Shown here: in pieces, positions 50,112 through 59,034 of the stretch
Numbering within the stretch: the stretch's first letter is position 1
Layout: each line of letters opens with the position of its first letter
From: Caldilineaceae bacterium
Lineage (GTDB): Bacteria; Chloroflexota; Anaerolineae; Caldilineales; Caldilineaceae
NCBI GenBank assembly: GCA_020634755.1
Contig: JACKBC010000009.1
Coordinates: forward strand, 127,190 to 191,189
Length of the DNA: 64,000 nt
Direction of reading: 5' to 3'
The notes under the pieces: generated by a model
The model's input: only the letters and a program-made list of their open reading frames with translations
Told to the model about the DNA's origin: nothing
Database searches by the model: none
Position numbers and translations under genes: made by a program

Positions 50112-51671
50112 CTATTGCTTGTAGAACTGCGCATGAAACGCATAGCGCGCCCGATGCTGATCTACTTCAACACGCGGCTCGACATCCCAGACCATGTAGT
50201 GCATTTCCGGTCCTTCATCGGCGCGCGGCCACGCCGGTAGGCCCGGACCATTGGGATTGCCGGTTTTGACAAAGTTGGCGTAATACCCTTGCATCAGCTC
50301 GGAAATCTGTTCATCCTCGGCGGTCCAGACGTAGACCAGATTGGTGGCCAGATTGCCCATGGCGTACTCAATATCCGCTGAATGGACCGCGCCCTTGGCT
50401 GGCGGCATGGTGACGGCCGCGGCGTCCGCATCGGGGTCGCGGATTACGCCGCCGGCCAGCCCGGCTACGGCGTTACCCATTTCCGGCGCCATGGGCGGAC
50501 GGGGATGGGCATAGTAATAGCGGTAAACCGGACAGCCGGCGTTGCGCTGCGCCTCCGCCCACTGCCAGGTGCTGTAGACCAAGAAGCGGTCGCCAGCCAG
50601 CGCCGTGGCCGACTGTTCGACCTGTTCCATCGTTGCGCCGGGATAGAGTTTGAGCAGCGCGTCGGCCTGATCGCCATACAGTTCGCGCGCCACCGCGGCG
50701 TAGTTTTCTGGCGTCGGCGCGCGCTCACCAAAGAGGGCGCGGTAGTTCATCTCTTCCGAGTTCCAGCCCACCAGCAGCGGCACGTGGGCCTGTTCACCGG
50801 CGGCAAACATTGCCGTGGGCGGCTTGGGGAAAAAGTAGCCATCGATCACGCCAACGAAATCGGGCACGCCCATCTCTTTGGTGGCCGCCAGCAAGTTTTC
50901 CGCAGATAGGGCGCGCAGCGCAGCCAAGGACGGCGCCCCTACTTTTTGGGCAAAGGCCAGCCCTGCTTTCTCTGCAGCCGCTTGTGGACGGGGGGCAAGC
51001 GCGCCGATGCCGCCGCTCGAGCCAATGGCCCCGGCGATCAGCTCCTTGGACAGCGGCGAAACCATCTGCGCGCTGACCGAGATCGAGCCCGCCGACTCAC
51101 CGGCAATGGTCACCCGCTGCGGGTCGCCGCCAAAGGCCGTAATGTTCTCATGAACCCAGCGCAGCGCCGCGCTTTGGTCCAAGAAGCCATAGTTGCCGGA
51201 GCCGCCGTGGGGCGATTCGGCGCTCAGCTCGGGATGGGCAAAGAAGCCAAAGATGTTCAGCCGGTAGTTGGCCGTTACGGTGACAATGCCGCGCTGGGCC
51301 AGCGCCGCGCCATCATAGCGCGGCTCGGAGCCGTCGCCGGCAATAAAGCCACCGCCGTAAAAGTAGACCAGCACCGGCAGTTTGGCATCGGTGGCGGGCT
51401 CGGGGCTCCACACATTGAGGTAGAGGCAGTCCTCGCTCACGCCATTAGCGCGAAAGTTCATATCGCCAAAGACGGGCAGTTGCATGGCGCGTGGGCCAAA
51501 GTGGGTTGCATCAAGTGTGCCTGTCCACGGTTGCACCGGCTGTGGCGCTTGCCAGCGCAGTGCGCCGACCGGTGGCGCGGCAAAGGGAATGCCTTTGAAG
51601 CTGTGAATACCGGTTGTTGCATCGAGCGAGCCGGCTAATTTGCCGTTGGCGATTTTTATCAGAGAGGCCAT
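50112..51671 (-). CDS. Type-B carboxylesterase
   Basis: 519 residues from MASLIKIANGKLAG. The oxyanion loop YFYGGGFIAG, the nucleophile GESAGS, the SEDCLYLNVW block and the likely catalytic His in GAVHSADIEYAMG are in family order; the acid is expected near GWNSEEMNYR. It hydrolyses carboxylic esters. No signal peptide is seen from this start; the frame can begin 24 codons earlier but that lacks family support. It ends a same-strand run with a serine hydrolase, Nif3-like protein, hydroxyacid dehydrogenase and an ABC importer. Confidence 0.88.
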   Translation of the reverse strand: MASLIKIANGKLAGSLDATTGIHSFKGIPFAAPPVGALRWQAPQPVQPWTGTLDATHFGPRAMQLPVFGDMNFRANGVSEDCLYLNVWSPEPATDAKLPVLVYFYGGGFIAGDGSEPRYDGAALAQRGIVTVTANYRLNIFGFFAHPELSAESPHGGSGNYGFLDQSAALRWVHENITAFGGDPQRVTIAGESAGSISVSAQMVSPLSKELIAGAIGSSGGIGALAPRPQAAAEKAGLAFAQKVGAPSLAALRALSAENLLAATKEMGVPDFVGVIDGYFFPKPPTAMFAAGEQAHVPLLVGWNSEEMNYRALFGERAPTPENYAAVARELYGDQADALLKLYPGATMEQVEQSATALAGDRFLVYSTWQWAEAQRNAGCPVYRYYYAHPRPPMAPEMGNAVAGLAGGVIRDPDADAAAVTMPPAKGAVHSADIEYAMGNLATNLVYVWTAEDEQISELMQGYYANFVKTGNPNGPGLPAWPRADEGPEMHYMVWDVEPRVEVDQHRARYAFHAQFYKQ

Positions 51672-51718
51672 GGTCAGTGATGTCATCCTTTCGATATGTT
51701 TTCCTACAAGTTCGTAAA

Positions 51719-51796
51719 CGTTCAGAAATAAGTTGGCTAGCAAACCTCTCAGGTCTCGCAGAGCTGACAGAGTTAAATCTGCAAGTCATTTGAAGG
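51719..51796 (-). mobile_element. F1 element, copy D (degenerate, reversed)
   Basis: Read on the minus strand it starts CCTTCAAATGACTTGCAGAT, contains CTGTCAGCTCTGCGAGACC, and ends CAACTTATTTCTGAACG. The hairpin is weakened by several mismatches. An F3 element abuts it at 51797. Confidence 0.7.
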
Positions 51797-51943
51797 GTAT
51801 GCATAAATATTTCAGTCGAGCAGACATAGGCTAGTGTGCGTCGCACTGCTCAGAGGAACAGCCATCATGCAGCCGCCTTGGCGGGTAGTGCATCGCACAT
51901 GGGTTCACGAGCCATTGTCACTCGAGCAGCGAATTACGCACAC
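51797..51943 (+). mobile_element. F3 element, copy a
   Basis: 147 bp, ends GTATGCATAA (51797-51806) and TTACGCACAC (51934-51943), with GTGTGCGTCGCACTGC and GTAGTGCATCGCACATGGGT inside. Aligns over its whole length with the copy at 45515-45662 in reverse. The following AGTTATTTTTGAACGATT (51949-51966) looks like a lone F1 end. Confidence 0.8.
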
Positions 51944-51984
51944 CCCTCAGTTATTTTTGAACGATTTAGCGCAGGCGACCATGG

Positions 51985-53433
51985 TCACCCCACCTTGCGG
52001 TAGCCGTAGCGTTCAATGATCAAGCGCGTGTCGCCCTGCTCATCAATCCAGAATTCCACCGGCGATTTGACCCCATTGCTCAACGTATAAAAGCGGGTCG
52101 ATGCCAGCGTCGGATCTTCCGGGATCAGCGGCGTCAACGTGGTGGCAGTGGTAATCGGATCGGTGGCTTCGGTATAGAGCAGCCCGCCCTTGTTGACCAC
52201 TTTGATGGTTTCGATGCCGCGATAGGTTGCATAGGTTCCGGTCAATTGCGCCATGCGACTTTCGATTTGGAGGGCGGGAATCACCGCCGCGGGTTCTTTG
52301 CCCAACAAAATAGCAAAGACGCTCTGGGCAATGGTGGCGTAGGGCATGCCCGCGCCGTTGCCCATCATCACCACACCGGCGTTGAGCTCCGGCATAAAGG
52401 CCAGAGAGGCGGTGGAAACCACCACCGACCCGTCGTGCGCCACCAGCTTGTGACCCAAGAAGTTGGGCGTGACCGCCAGCCCATAACCGTAGCCTTGCTG
52501 GGCAAAAGTCCCATCTGGCATGGGGTTTTGCGCGGGCCGGGGCATGTGCGCAGTGTGCATCTGCGCAAAGGCGGCTTGAGACAGCAGCGGCGGCGTTTGG
52601 CTCTGCCCCAACTCCAGGTGCATCTGTACATATTTGGCCAGTTCGTTGACCGAGCTAAAAAGTCCACCGGCCGCGGAGAGAAAACTAAACGCGGGGTTGT
52701 CCACCGGGCTGGGATAGGGGAAGGGCGCGGGTTCATTGGCGCCCGTTGCGGTCTTGCGGTGGAAGACCGCGTGATCGGGATCGGCTTGCATGGCAGCGAC
52801 CGCGAACGTGGTGCGCGGCATCCCCAGGGGGGCGATGACCTTTTGCTGAAGATACTCGTGAAAGGGCAGACCGGAGGTTGCCTGAATGATGTGGCCCAAC
52901 ATCCGATAGCCAGCGTTGTGATAGAAGAAACGCTCACCCGGCTTGGCCACGATTTCCGCTTGCGCGCCATTGACAAAGCGGTAGAAATCGTTGGGGCTGC
53001 TCAGGGGAATGCCGCTCTCTAGCCCCAACCCTTTGCCAATCAGCATGGTCGACGTGGCCAGGTTGGGCAGGCCCAGGCTGTGCGTCAGCAGATGGTGAAT
53101 GGTAATCGGCGCATCCGGCAGCCCCAGTGCAAAGGGGATATGTTGCGAGACCGGATCGTGCAGGTCGAGCTTCCCCGCCGCGGCCAATTGCAGAATCCCC
53201 AGGGCCACAAAGCTTTTGGTGACGCTGCCAATGCCGTAGAGCGTATCCGCCGTGGCCGGCAGATTGCGCTGCGCATCGCGCGCGCCAAAGCCATCGGCAT
53301 AGCAGATGGCGCCATTGTGAACCACGGCCATGCTAAAGCCCGGCAGCTTACACTGGGCCATCATGGATGGAATCTGCTCGTCCAGCCAGGTTGCGATCTG
53401 TTGGTGAGCGGTCGATGAGGCGGCTCGGCTCAT
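51985..53433 (-). CDS. Serine beta-lactamase-fold hydrolase
   Basis: 482 residues from the ATG with AAAGGGAG 5 bases upstream. SVTK (GIGSVTKSFVAL, near residue 70) and YHN (FFYHNAGYRMLGHI) are the SxxK and YxN motifs of class C beta-lactamase-like enzymes, and a C-terminal lipocalin-like extension (about 380-480) is present. This group (EstB, D-aminopeptidase, LACTB-like) hydrolyses esters, peptides or lactams. No signal peptide. The gene sits 87 bases downstream of the Nif3-like gene on the same strand. Confidence 0.85.
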   Translation of the reverse strand: MSRAASSTAHQQIATWLDEQIPSMMAQCKLPGFSMAVVHNGAICYADGFGARDAQRNLPATADTLYGIGSVTKSFVALGILQLAAAGKLDLHDPVSQHIPFALGLPDAPITIHHLLTHSLGLPNLATSTMLIGKGLGLESGIPLSSPNDFYRFVNGAQAEIVAKPGERFFYHNAGYRMLGHIIQATSGLPFHEYLQQKVIAPLGMPRTTFAVAAMQADPDHAVFHRKTATGANEPAPFPYPSPVDNPAFSFLSAAGGLFSSVNELAKYVQMHLELGQSQTPPLLSQAAFAQMHTAHMPRPAQNPMPDGTFAQQGYGYGLAVTPNFLGHKLVAHDGSVVVSTASLAFMPELNAGVVMMGNGAGMPYATIAQSVFAILLGKEPAAVIPALQIESRMAQLTGTYATYRGIETIKVVNKGGLLYTEATDPITTATTLTPLIPEDPTLASTRFYTLSNGVKSPVEFWIDEQGDTRLIIERYGYRKVG

Positions 53434-53519
53434 GGCGTCTCCCTTTGTAATGCTATAAAAAGTCAGATAACCTTTTGGAGAAAAGACCAGATTTCTGCCC
53501 GAAACCTGGTCTCTTAAAA

Positions 53520-54320
53520 TCATAAATAGTCAAACGGCTCACCAGCTTCCGCAAACGCAATGGGCACACCGGGGAGCAGCGGCTCCAGCCAGGTAACCAG
53601 GTGCTTCATGCCGATCTCTTCGGAACGGTTGTGGCCCAGAATGATCAGCGCTTTGTTCAAGCCGAGCTGCGCCGCGTCGCGCACATAGGCGGCCAGCGTC
53701 CATTCCAGAATTTCGCCACAGACAATCAGATCGAGGTTTTGGTTTCGCATTAGCTCCATGGGCATCGGTTCGGAACCGAGTCCCAAGCTGCCCGCGCCCA
53801 CCAGCACACCCACCCGTTCAACCGTGGTCTCCGGCTTGCCAATGATTTGGATGGTCTTGACGTCGAGCTTGTCCTTGAATAGGGCTGAGAGCGCCGCAAC
53901 CGTAGTCGGCGGGATCTGATAGCAATGTTTTTCGTCCGACAGCCAGTATCGTTCCCACCCCAGTTCCTGATTGAGACCGGCGTAAATTAGATCCGGGTCC
54001 GTACGATGCATGTGGTCGTGAAAGCGCCAGATGTTGATTCCGTTTTCGGTCAGGAGGGCTTGCTTCTGCTGATAGACTGGATCGGCTTGCAGCCAATCGG
54101 TCTGGTCCAAATGGGTAAAATAGGTGGGCTCGTGGGTAATAATCAAGTTGGCGCCCTGGGCAATCGCTGCGTGGATCACGTCAACGGTGGCCATAAAGGT
54201 GGTGACAATGCCGCTTACTTCGCTATCCCAATCCCCCGTGATCAGCTGATCACAGGTTGGTTCTATGGGCGGGATCTTGCAGGCCTCAATAATCCGCTCT
54301 GCCACGGCTCGAACTTGCAT
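53520..54320 (-). CDS. Nif3-like dinuclear-metal protein
   Basis: 266 residues. THEPTYFTHLDQTDW, the Asp in HDHMHRTDPD, and the C-terminal HNRSEEIGMKHL are the metal-binding blocks of NIF3/DUF34 proteins, which form hexameric toroids. Some have GTP cyclohydrolase type 1-like or general metal-binding activity; the cellular role is unresolved. A GGAGG ribosome site lies before the ATG. It starts 38 bases after the hydroxyacid dehydrogenase gene and is certainly co-transcribed with it. Confidence 0.88.
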   Translation of the reverse strand: MQVRAVAERIIEACKIPPIEPTCDQLITGDWDSEVSGIVTTFMATVDVIHAAIAQGANLIITHEPTYFTHLDQTDWLQADPVYQQKQALLTENGINIWRFHDHMHRTDPDLIYAGLNQELGWERYWLSDEKHCYQIPPTTVAALSALFKDKLDVKTIQIIGKPETTVERVGVLVGAGSLGLGSEPMPMELMRNQNLDLIVCGEILEWTLAAYVRDAAQLGLNKALIILGHNRSEEIGMKHLVTWLEPLLPGVPIAFAEAGEPFDYL

Positions 54321-54358
54321 GTTGATCCTCCATGATTTGTAGTAAAAATTTTTCCCGA

Positions 54359-55327
54359 CTATGCTTCATTGAGCAACGGTTCCTGTGCCAGAAAGCGCCG
54401 CAGGTTTTCCAGAAAGAGCAGGTCCCCGCGCCGCGGCGTATTTTCACCGGCGTTGGATGAGTGGGGGGTGATCAGCACGTTTTCTAGGTCCCACAGCGGG
54501 CTGGTGGCGGGCAAGGGTTCAGGGTCAAAGACATCCAGAATGGCCTGGGCAACAATGCCCTGTTTGAGCGCGTCAATGAGTGCAGGCTCATCGACAATTT
54601 TACCGCGGGCGATGTTGACTAAGGTGGCGCCGGGCTTCAACTGCTGAAAGAATGTGCCATCGACCATGCCTGCCGTCTCATTGGTGAGCGGACAGGCAAT
54701 GACCACCCCGTCGACCTGCGGCAGGTGCTCGGCCATTTGCTCTGGGGTGATCACCTGATTGGCCAGATCGTGCGCCTGCCCGGAGCGGCGCACGGCGATG
54801 ACTTCACATTCAAACGCGCGCAGCCGTTGCGCAAGCGCCTGCCCAATGTTGCCAAAGCCAACCAGCAACCAGCGGGTGCGCCACAGTTCTTTGAAAACCA
54901 TCCTTTGCCATTGGTGCGCCTGTTGATAGCGGCGCCGCGCAAAGACATCCTGATAGCAGGCCAAGACATTGGCAATCACATATTCGGCGATGGCAATGGC
55001 TTGGGCGCTGCTGGCGGAGATGCGGATGCCCTGGTTCAATATCTGTTGATAAAAGGGCTGGTCCAGCCCGGCGTTGTATGTCTGAAGCCACTTGACCGTG
55101 CCGGTCGCCAGAACTGTCTGCACATAGTGCTGGCCCAGGTTGGCCCGCACCACGCCCACATTGAGCCAGGCCACATCCGGCTTGGCCGCTGCCGTGGTGA
55201 TGGGCTCTCCATTGAAATAGAGCAGCCCATCCGCCCGCATGACAATGAACTGCAACGCTGCGTCGATGGCGCGCAGCTGGCTGGCGAGGCGGGCATAGGC
55301 TTGTTCTTCGATCAGGATTCGGGTCAC
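54359..55327 (-). CDS. D-2-hydroxyacid dehydrogenase family protein
   Basis: 322 residues. The NAD turn WLLVGFGNIGQALAQRLRAF, the substrate Arg in VNIARGKIVDEPAL, the Glu in LDVFDPEPLP and the catalytic His in LITPHSSNAGENT are present. It reduces 2-oxoacids or oxidises 2-hydroxyacids with NAD(P). The start is a GTG with a weak AAAGAAG site. In this run a hydroxyacid released by the neighbouring esterase or taken up by the ABC importer is a possible substrate. Confidence 0.88.
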   Translation of the reverse strand: MTRILIEEQAYARLASQLRAIDAALQFIVMRADGLLYFNGEPITTAAAKPDVAWLNVGVVRANLGQHYVQTVLATGTVKWLQTYNAGLDQPFYQQILNQGIRISASSAQAIAIAEYVIANVLACYQDVFARRRYQQAHQWQRMVFKELWRTRWLLVGFGNIGQALAQRLRAFECEVIAVRRSGQAHDLANQVITPEQMAEHLPQVDGVVIACPLTNETAGMVDGTFFQQLKPGATLVNIARGKIVDEPALIDALKQGIVAQAILDVFDPEPLPATSPLWDLENVLITPHSSNAGENTPRRGDLLFLENLRRFLAQEPLLNEA

Positions 55328-55390
55328 GTTGGCTTCTTTCAGGTTAAGTGATGCGACTTACGTAGCGCCGGAGGAATATGCCGCAATTGA

Positions 55391-55502
55391 CTAGTACACG
55401 ACGGCCTAAGTGCGCCTACGGTTAAGAAGTTCGACTTCTCCGAGAAGTCGAACTTCTGACGCCACGGCCAACCATCGGTTTATTTACGCCGTTGTGTACT
55501 AG
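55391..55502. mobile_element. F4 element (112 bp, CTAGTACAC ends, 15-bp internal hairpin)
   Basis: CTAGTACACGACGGCCTAA (from 55391) is inversely repeated as TTTACGCCGTTGTGTACTAG (to 55502). The inner 15-bp perfect hairpin AGAAGTTCGACTTCT / AGAAGTCGAACTTCT (55425-55439, 55443-55457) has a CCG loop. TA at both ends fits a TA target duplication. A half F2 end (ACTTACGTAGCGCC) lies just before it. Confidence 0.8.
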
Positions 55503-55509
55503 GAATGCT

Positions 55510-56583
55510 CTATTCTTCAATCAGCTGAGCGGCTTCCGCTTTGAGGTCATCGGGGATCGTCAACCCCTGCTCGGCGGCGGCGGGCAGGTTCACCACCAGG
55601 CTGCCTTTGCGTTGACGCTCAATCGGCGTGGCCGCAATATCCAGCTCGCCTTTTAGGATCGCCACGGCCAACGCGCCCGTGTCGAGCCCATCCTGATAGT
55701 AATCCAGCCCCAACGCCACGGCGGCGCCGCGTTGGGCGCTGGCCGGATCGTTGGCAAAGAGGGGAATATCATTGTCGTTGGCCACTTTGACAATGGCTTC
55801 CAAACTTGCCACTACGGTGCTATCGGTGCTGACAAAGAAGGCCTCTACACCACGCGCCACCAGCGCTTCGGCCGCGGCTTGCACTTCGCTGCTGTTGCTG
55901 ATCTGCGTCACCTCCAGCGTCAGCCCCAACGCCTCTGCCGCGGGTTCAGCGATTTCCGTGTTGACGACCGAATTGGCCTCGGCCGGGTTGTATATATAGC
56001 CAACCGTCTGGATATCCGGAATTAGTCGTGGAATCAAGGCCAGCGCGTCTTCCACGGGGGCCAATGCCTGATAGCCAATGATCCAACTGGGGTGGTCATC
56101 CGCGGCCGCGGCAACTCCCGCATCATACGGGCTGGTGACGGCATTGAACACAATGGGGGGCGCTTCCAAATCCTTGGTGGCATTGTAGGCGGCTTGCAGC
56201 GCTGGCGTGGTGGTGCTCACGATCAGGTCGACTTCGTCATCGACAAACTGCTGGGCAATCGTGGTCAGCGTGGGAATATCGCCCTCGGCGTTGGCTTCAT
56301 GAATCGTTACCGTTTCGCCGTCAACAAAACCAGCTTCCTTTAGCGCATCCTTTACGCCTTGCTGCTCAGCATCCAACGCGGGATGGCTGACCAGCTTCAT
56401 CATGCCCACGACCGGCAGGTCGGCGGGCGCACTTTCTTCGGTCGTGGTTTCTGTGGTGGTCGCGGCGGCCGTGTCATCGCTGGTGGACGGTGCTTCCGCC
56501 ACCGGCGCCACACAGGCGGTGACCAAAACGAGCGCCAACAGTCCGAACAGCAAACGTGCAAGTATTGCTTGTTTCTTCTGCAT
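55510..56583 (-). CDS. ABC importer substrate-binding lipoprotein (COG2984)
   Basis: 357 residues. A lipoprotein signal (LLALVLVTAC, Cys near 24) and Thr/Ser-rich spacer are followed by the ABC_sub_bind fold: KLVSHPALDAEQQGVKDALK, VDLIVSTTTPALQAA, SSEVQAAAEALVARGVEAFF and KANDNDIPLFANDPAS-like ANDNDIPLFA. Members bind tryptophan (TrpX) or other aromatic or small organic ligands. AGGAGA lies before the ATG. The permease and ATPase genes follow upstream in the same direction, making a complete importer. Confidence 0.9.
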   Translation of the reverse strand: MQKKQAILARLLFGLLALVLVTACVAPVAEAPSTSDDTAAATTTETTTEESAPADLPVVGMMKLVSHPALDAEQQGVKDALKEAGFVDGETVTIHEANAEGDIPTLTTIAQQFVDDEVDLIVSTTTPALQAAYNATKDLEAPPIVFNAVTSPYDAGVAAAADDHPSWIIGYQALAPVEDALALIPRLIPDIQTVGYIYNPAEANSVVNTEIAEPAAEALGLTLEVTQISNSSEVQAAAEALVARGVEAFFVSTDSTVVASLEAIVKVANDNDIPLFANDPASAQRGAAVALGLDYYQDGLDTGALAVAILKGELDIAATPIERQRKGSLVVNLPAAAEQGLTIPDDLKAEAAQLIEE

Positions 56584-56738
56584 GTGATTCTCCTATAACG
56601 TTAGATTGATATAAAGATTGATGTATGGCCAAACAGGTATCCAGCCACGGGCTTATCAGCGTTGAAAAAAACGTTTTAGAAATGCATGTTACAGGCGGAG
56701 GCGCTCTCACTGGCGGTGGATTCAACCAATGCGTTTCT

Positions 56739-57536
56739 TTAGGACGCCAAAAGCAATTCATCCTCGACCAATGCACTGTGGCGCACTTGGCTAAAGCGGT
56801 CAATCAGCCCTTGCACCGTCATCTGCTGTCGTTCTGCGCCGCTGATGTCGAGCACAATTCTGCCGCCGTCCATCATGAGTGTGCGGTCACCATTGGCCAG
56901 CGCCTGCTGCATGTTGTGCGTAATCATCAACGTGGTCAGCTGTTGATGCTCGATAAACTGGCTGGTCAGCGTCAAAATGCGGGCGGCGGTGGCCGGGTCG
57001 AGCGCGGCCGTATGCTCGTCCAGTAGAACAATTTTGGGGTTGGCCAGCGTGGCCATGACCAACGTCAACGCCTGGCGCTGCCCACCGCTCAACAGCGAAA
57101 CTCGACTGTCAAGCCGCGTCTCCAGCCCCAGCCCCAGTGGCGCCAACAGGTCGTGAAATTCTTGCCGTCGTGTGGGCGTCACGCCCGTGCGCCAACCGAG
57201 CCGCTGACTGCGCAGCGAAGCCAGCGTGAGATTCTGGGCAATCGTCATCGACGCCGCGGTGCCCAATAGCGGATCCTGAAAGACCCGCCCGATCAGCGCA
57301 GCCCGCCGATGCTCAGACCAGGTGGTGACATCAACGCCATCAATCACAATTTGACCTTGGCTGGGGGCAAAGACACCCGCGATCGCATTGAAAAGTGTGG
57401 ACTTGCCCGCGCCATTGCTGCCAATAACCGTGACTAATTGACCGGGCAGTAGTTCCAGATCAATCCCGCGCAAGGCGCGCACTTCATTGATCTCGCCAGT
57501 ATGAAAAGTCTGATGGATATCGTTGAGTCGCAACAT
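56739..57536 (-). CDS. ABC importer ATPase (COG1101)
   Basis: 265 residues. Walker A GSNGAGKST, the signature LLSGGQRQALTLVMA, Walker B KIVLLDEHTAALD and the switch His in THNMQQALANG are intact; QFIEHQQLTTL is a family detail. It powers the neighbouring permease. It starts 7 bases after the permease stop codon with GAGGG as ribosome site. Confidence 0.92.
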   Translation of the reverse strand: MLRLNDIHQTFHTGEINEVRALRGIDLELLPGQLVTVIGSNGAGKSTLFNAIAGVFAPSQGQIVIDGVDVTTWSEHRRAALIGRVFQDPLLGTAASMTIAQNLTLASLRSQRLGWRTGVTPTRRQEFHDLLAPLGLGLETRLDSRVSLLSGGQRQALTLVMATLANPKIVLLDEHTAALDPATAARILTLTSQFIEHQQLTTLMITHNMQQALANGDRTLMMDGGRIVLDISGAERQQMTVQGLIDRFSQVRHSALVEDELLLAS

Positions 57537-57543
57537 TGTTGGT

Positions 57544-58581
57544 TTACCCTCGCTTCTGGCTATGGCTCAGCCAGAGCGCCACAAGCACCAAGAGCGCCGT
57601 GGCCAGCTTAACATCTTGGGCATCGAGCGACAGCCGCCCACCCGGGAAAGGGATACTCAAGGTCAGCGCGGCGGCAATGGCAATGCGATAGATGACCATG
57701 CCCACGATCACAGCGGTAGTTGCCGTGCCAAAGTGGGTGGGGCGAAAAAAGGTCTCGCCCAGAATTACCGCAGCCAACCCGGCAATGATCAGCCCCAACC
57801 CCATGTTGACATCGGCAAAGCCTTGATATTGGGCAACCAGTGCGCCCGCCAGCCCCACCATACCGTTGCTCAAGGCCAGCCCCAGGATAATCATGCCGTC
57901 GGTGTTGACGCCCAGCGCCCGCACCATCTGCGGATTGTCGCCTGTCGCGCGCAATGCCAGTCCAATCTCGGTGCGCATAAACCAGTCGAGCAGCGCCTTG
58001 ATGCCCCAGACCAGCAGCCCGATCAGTACGATGGTCAAGAGATTGCTAGCATAGCGCGTGGCGCCTTCGCCAGCTAGGCGGACCAGCGCGCCGCGAAAGG
58101 GCGCAGCAAAGGGCGTAAAGATCGTATCGGTGTTGAGCAGCGGAATGTTGGAGCGCCCCATAATGCGCAGATTAATGCTGATGAGACCAGTGGTCACTAG
58201 AATGGAGGCAAGCAAGCTGTGAATACGCAAGCGGGTGGCAATCAGGGCGGTCGCCGTCCCCGCCACTGCCCCGCCGACGAAGCTAATCGGCAGCGTCCAG
58301 TAGGGGTTTACGCCGGCCACAATGGTGGTCGCCGCCAGGGCAGCACCCAGCGGCAAGCTGCCATCAATAGTCAGGTCGGGGAAGTCGAGCACGCGGAAAG
58401 TCAGATAGACCCCCAGCGCCACTAACGCAAAGCTTAAGCCCGTGGCAATGGCGCCCAACCACACATTAAACGCCAGGCGCAGCAGGCTCGGCCCCAGGAT
58501 CAACAGCAGTGCCACCACCGCAATGGCGCCACGCAACCAGCGGTTGCGCATTTCAGTTAGGGTAACAGCAGGAGTGGCCAT
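57544..58581 (-). CDS. ABC importer permease (COG4120)
   Basis: 345 residues with eight to nine hydrophobic segments. The sequence FRVLDFPDLTIDGSLPLGAA, LIATRLRIHSLLASILVTTG and GLALSNGMVGLAGALVAQYQ is typical of the branched-chain/TrpY-type permease. It forms the channel with the COG2984 binding lipoprotein and COG1101 ATPase. A diverged copy of the segment around residues 57-88 occurs as a fragment at 62577-62690. No strong ribosome site precedes the ATG; a start 10 codons later is possible. Confidence 0.9.
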   Translation of the reverse strand: MATPAVTLTEMRNRWLRGAIAVVALLLILGPSLLRLAFNVWLGAIATGLSFALVALGVYLTFRVLDFPDLTIDGSLPLGAALAATTIVAGVNPYWTLPISFVGGAVAGTATALIATRLRIHSLLASILVTTGLISINLRIMGRSNIPLLNTDTIFTPFAAPFRGALVRLAGEGATRYASNLLTIVLIGLLVWGIKALLDWFMRTEIGLALRATGDNPQMVRALGVNTDGMIILGLALSNGMVGLAGALVAQYQGFADVNMGLGLIIAGLAAVILGETFFRPTHFGTATTAVIVGMVIYRIAIAAALTLSIPFPGGRLSLDAQDVKLATALLVLVALWLSHSQKRG

Positions 58582-58808
58582 CGGACAGATCTAGGTGATG
58601 TGATAGGAATGGGTTGGTGACAATCGGGCAGATTGGCCAAATTATAACCCAGAAGCGAGATCCTGTACATTTCATCAATCGGATCGGGCAGCGCAAGCGC
58701 GCACTTCTGTATTTACACATTCTTGAAGTTTGGCTTTTCCTGTGCCTAAGCCAGTCGTCACGTATGGGCAAACAGTTGAAAACGCCCCATGCGACGTGAC
58801 TTATCAAG

Positions 58809-58833
58809 CACTGCATTTACAACATGTGCAGTG
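58809..58833. promoter_or_regulatory. Operator-like palindrome
   Basis: CACTGCA (58809-58815) and TGCAGTG (58827-58833) are exact inverted repeats with an 11-base centre. The site lies 11 bases upstream of the predicted -35 box of the sugar importer promoter, a usual place for an activator. Confidence 0.45.
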
Positions 58834-58844
58834 ATAAAATGACT

Positions 58845-58874
58845 TTGCACCGGTAGAGGGCGTTGCGATACAAT
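58845..58874 (+). promoter_or_regulatory. Predicted promoter of the sugar ABC importer
   Basis: TTGCAC (58845-58850) and TACAAT (58869-58874), 18 bases apart, would give a leader of about 150 bases before the ATG at 59035. Confidence 0.5.
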
Positions 58875-59034
58875 ATTAGGCGGCGCGTTGCATCGACTGT
58901 CGCCTTTGTGCCTTCAAATCAGACTAGTTCGAAGAATAAGCCACTCAAGGCCTGAGCCTGTCGAAGGGGACGCTTCGTAGTTGCCTCAATCGTTTCAATC
59001 TCAATAATAGTGATTGTTCAAACAAGGAGAACGC

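Larger units (their letters stand above)
58582..59034. other. Divergent regulatory region between the two ABC importers
   Basis: 453 bases. It holds an imperfect inverted repeat GTCACGTATGGG/CCCCATGCGACGTGAC near 58757-58800, the operator-like palindrome 58809-58833, a promoter 58845-58874 and a TGAGCCTGTCGAAGGGG word (near 58950). No gene is seen. Confidence 0.6.
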
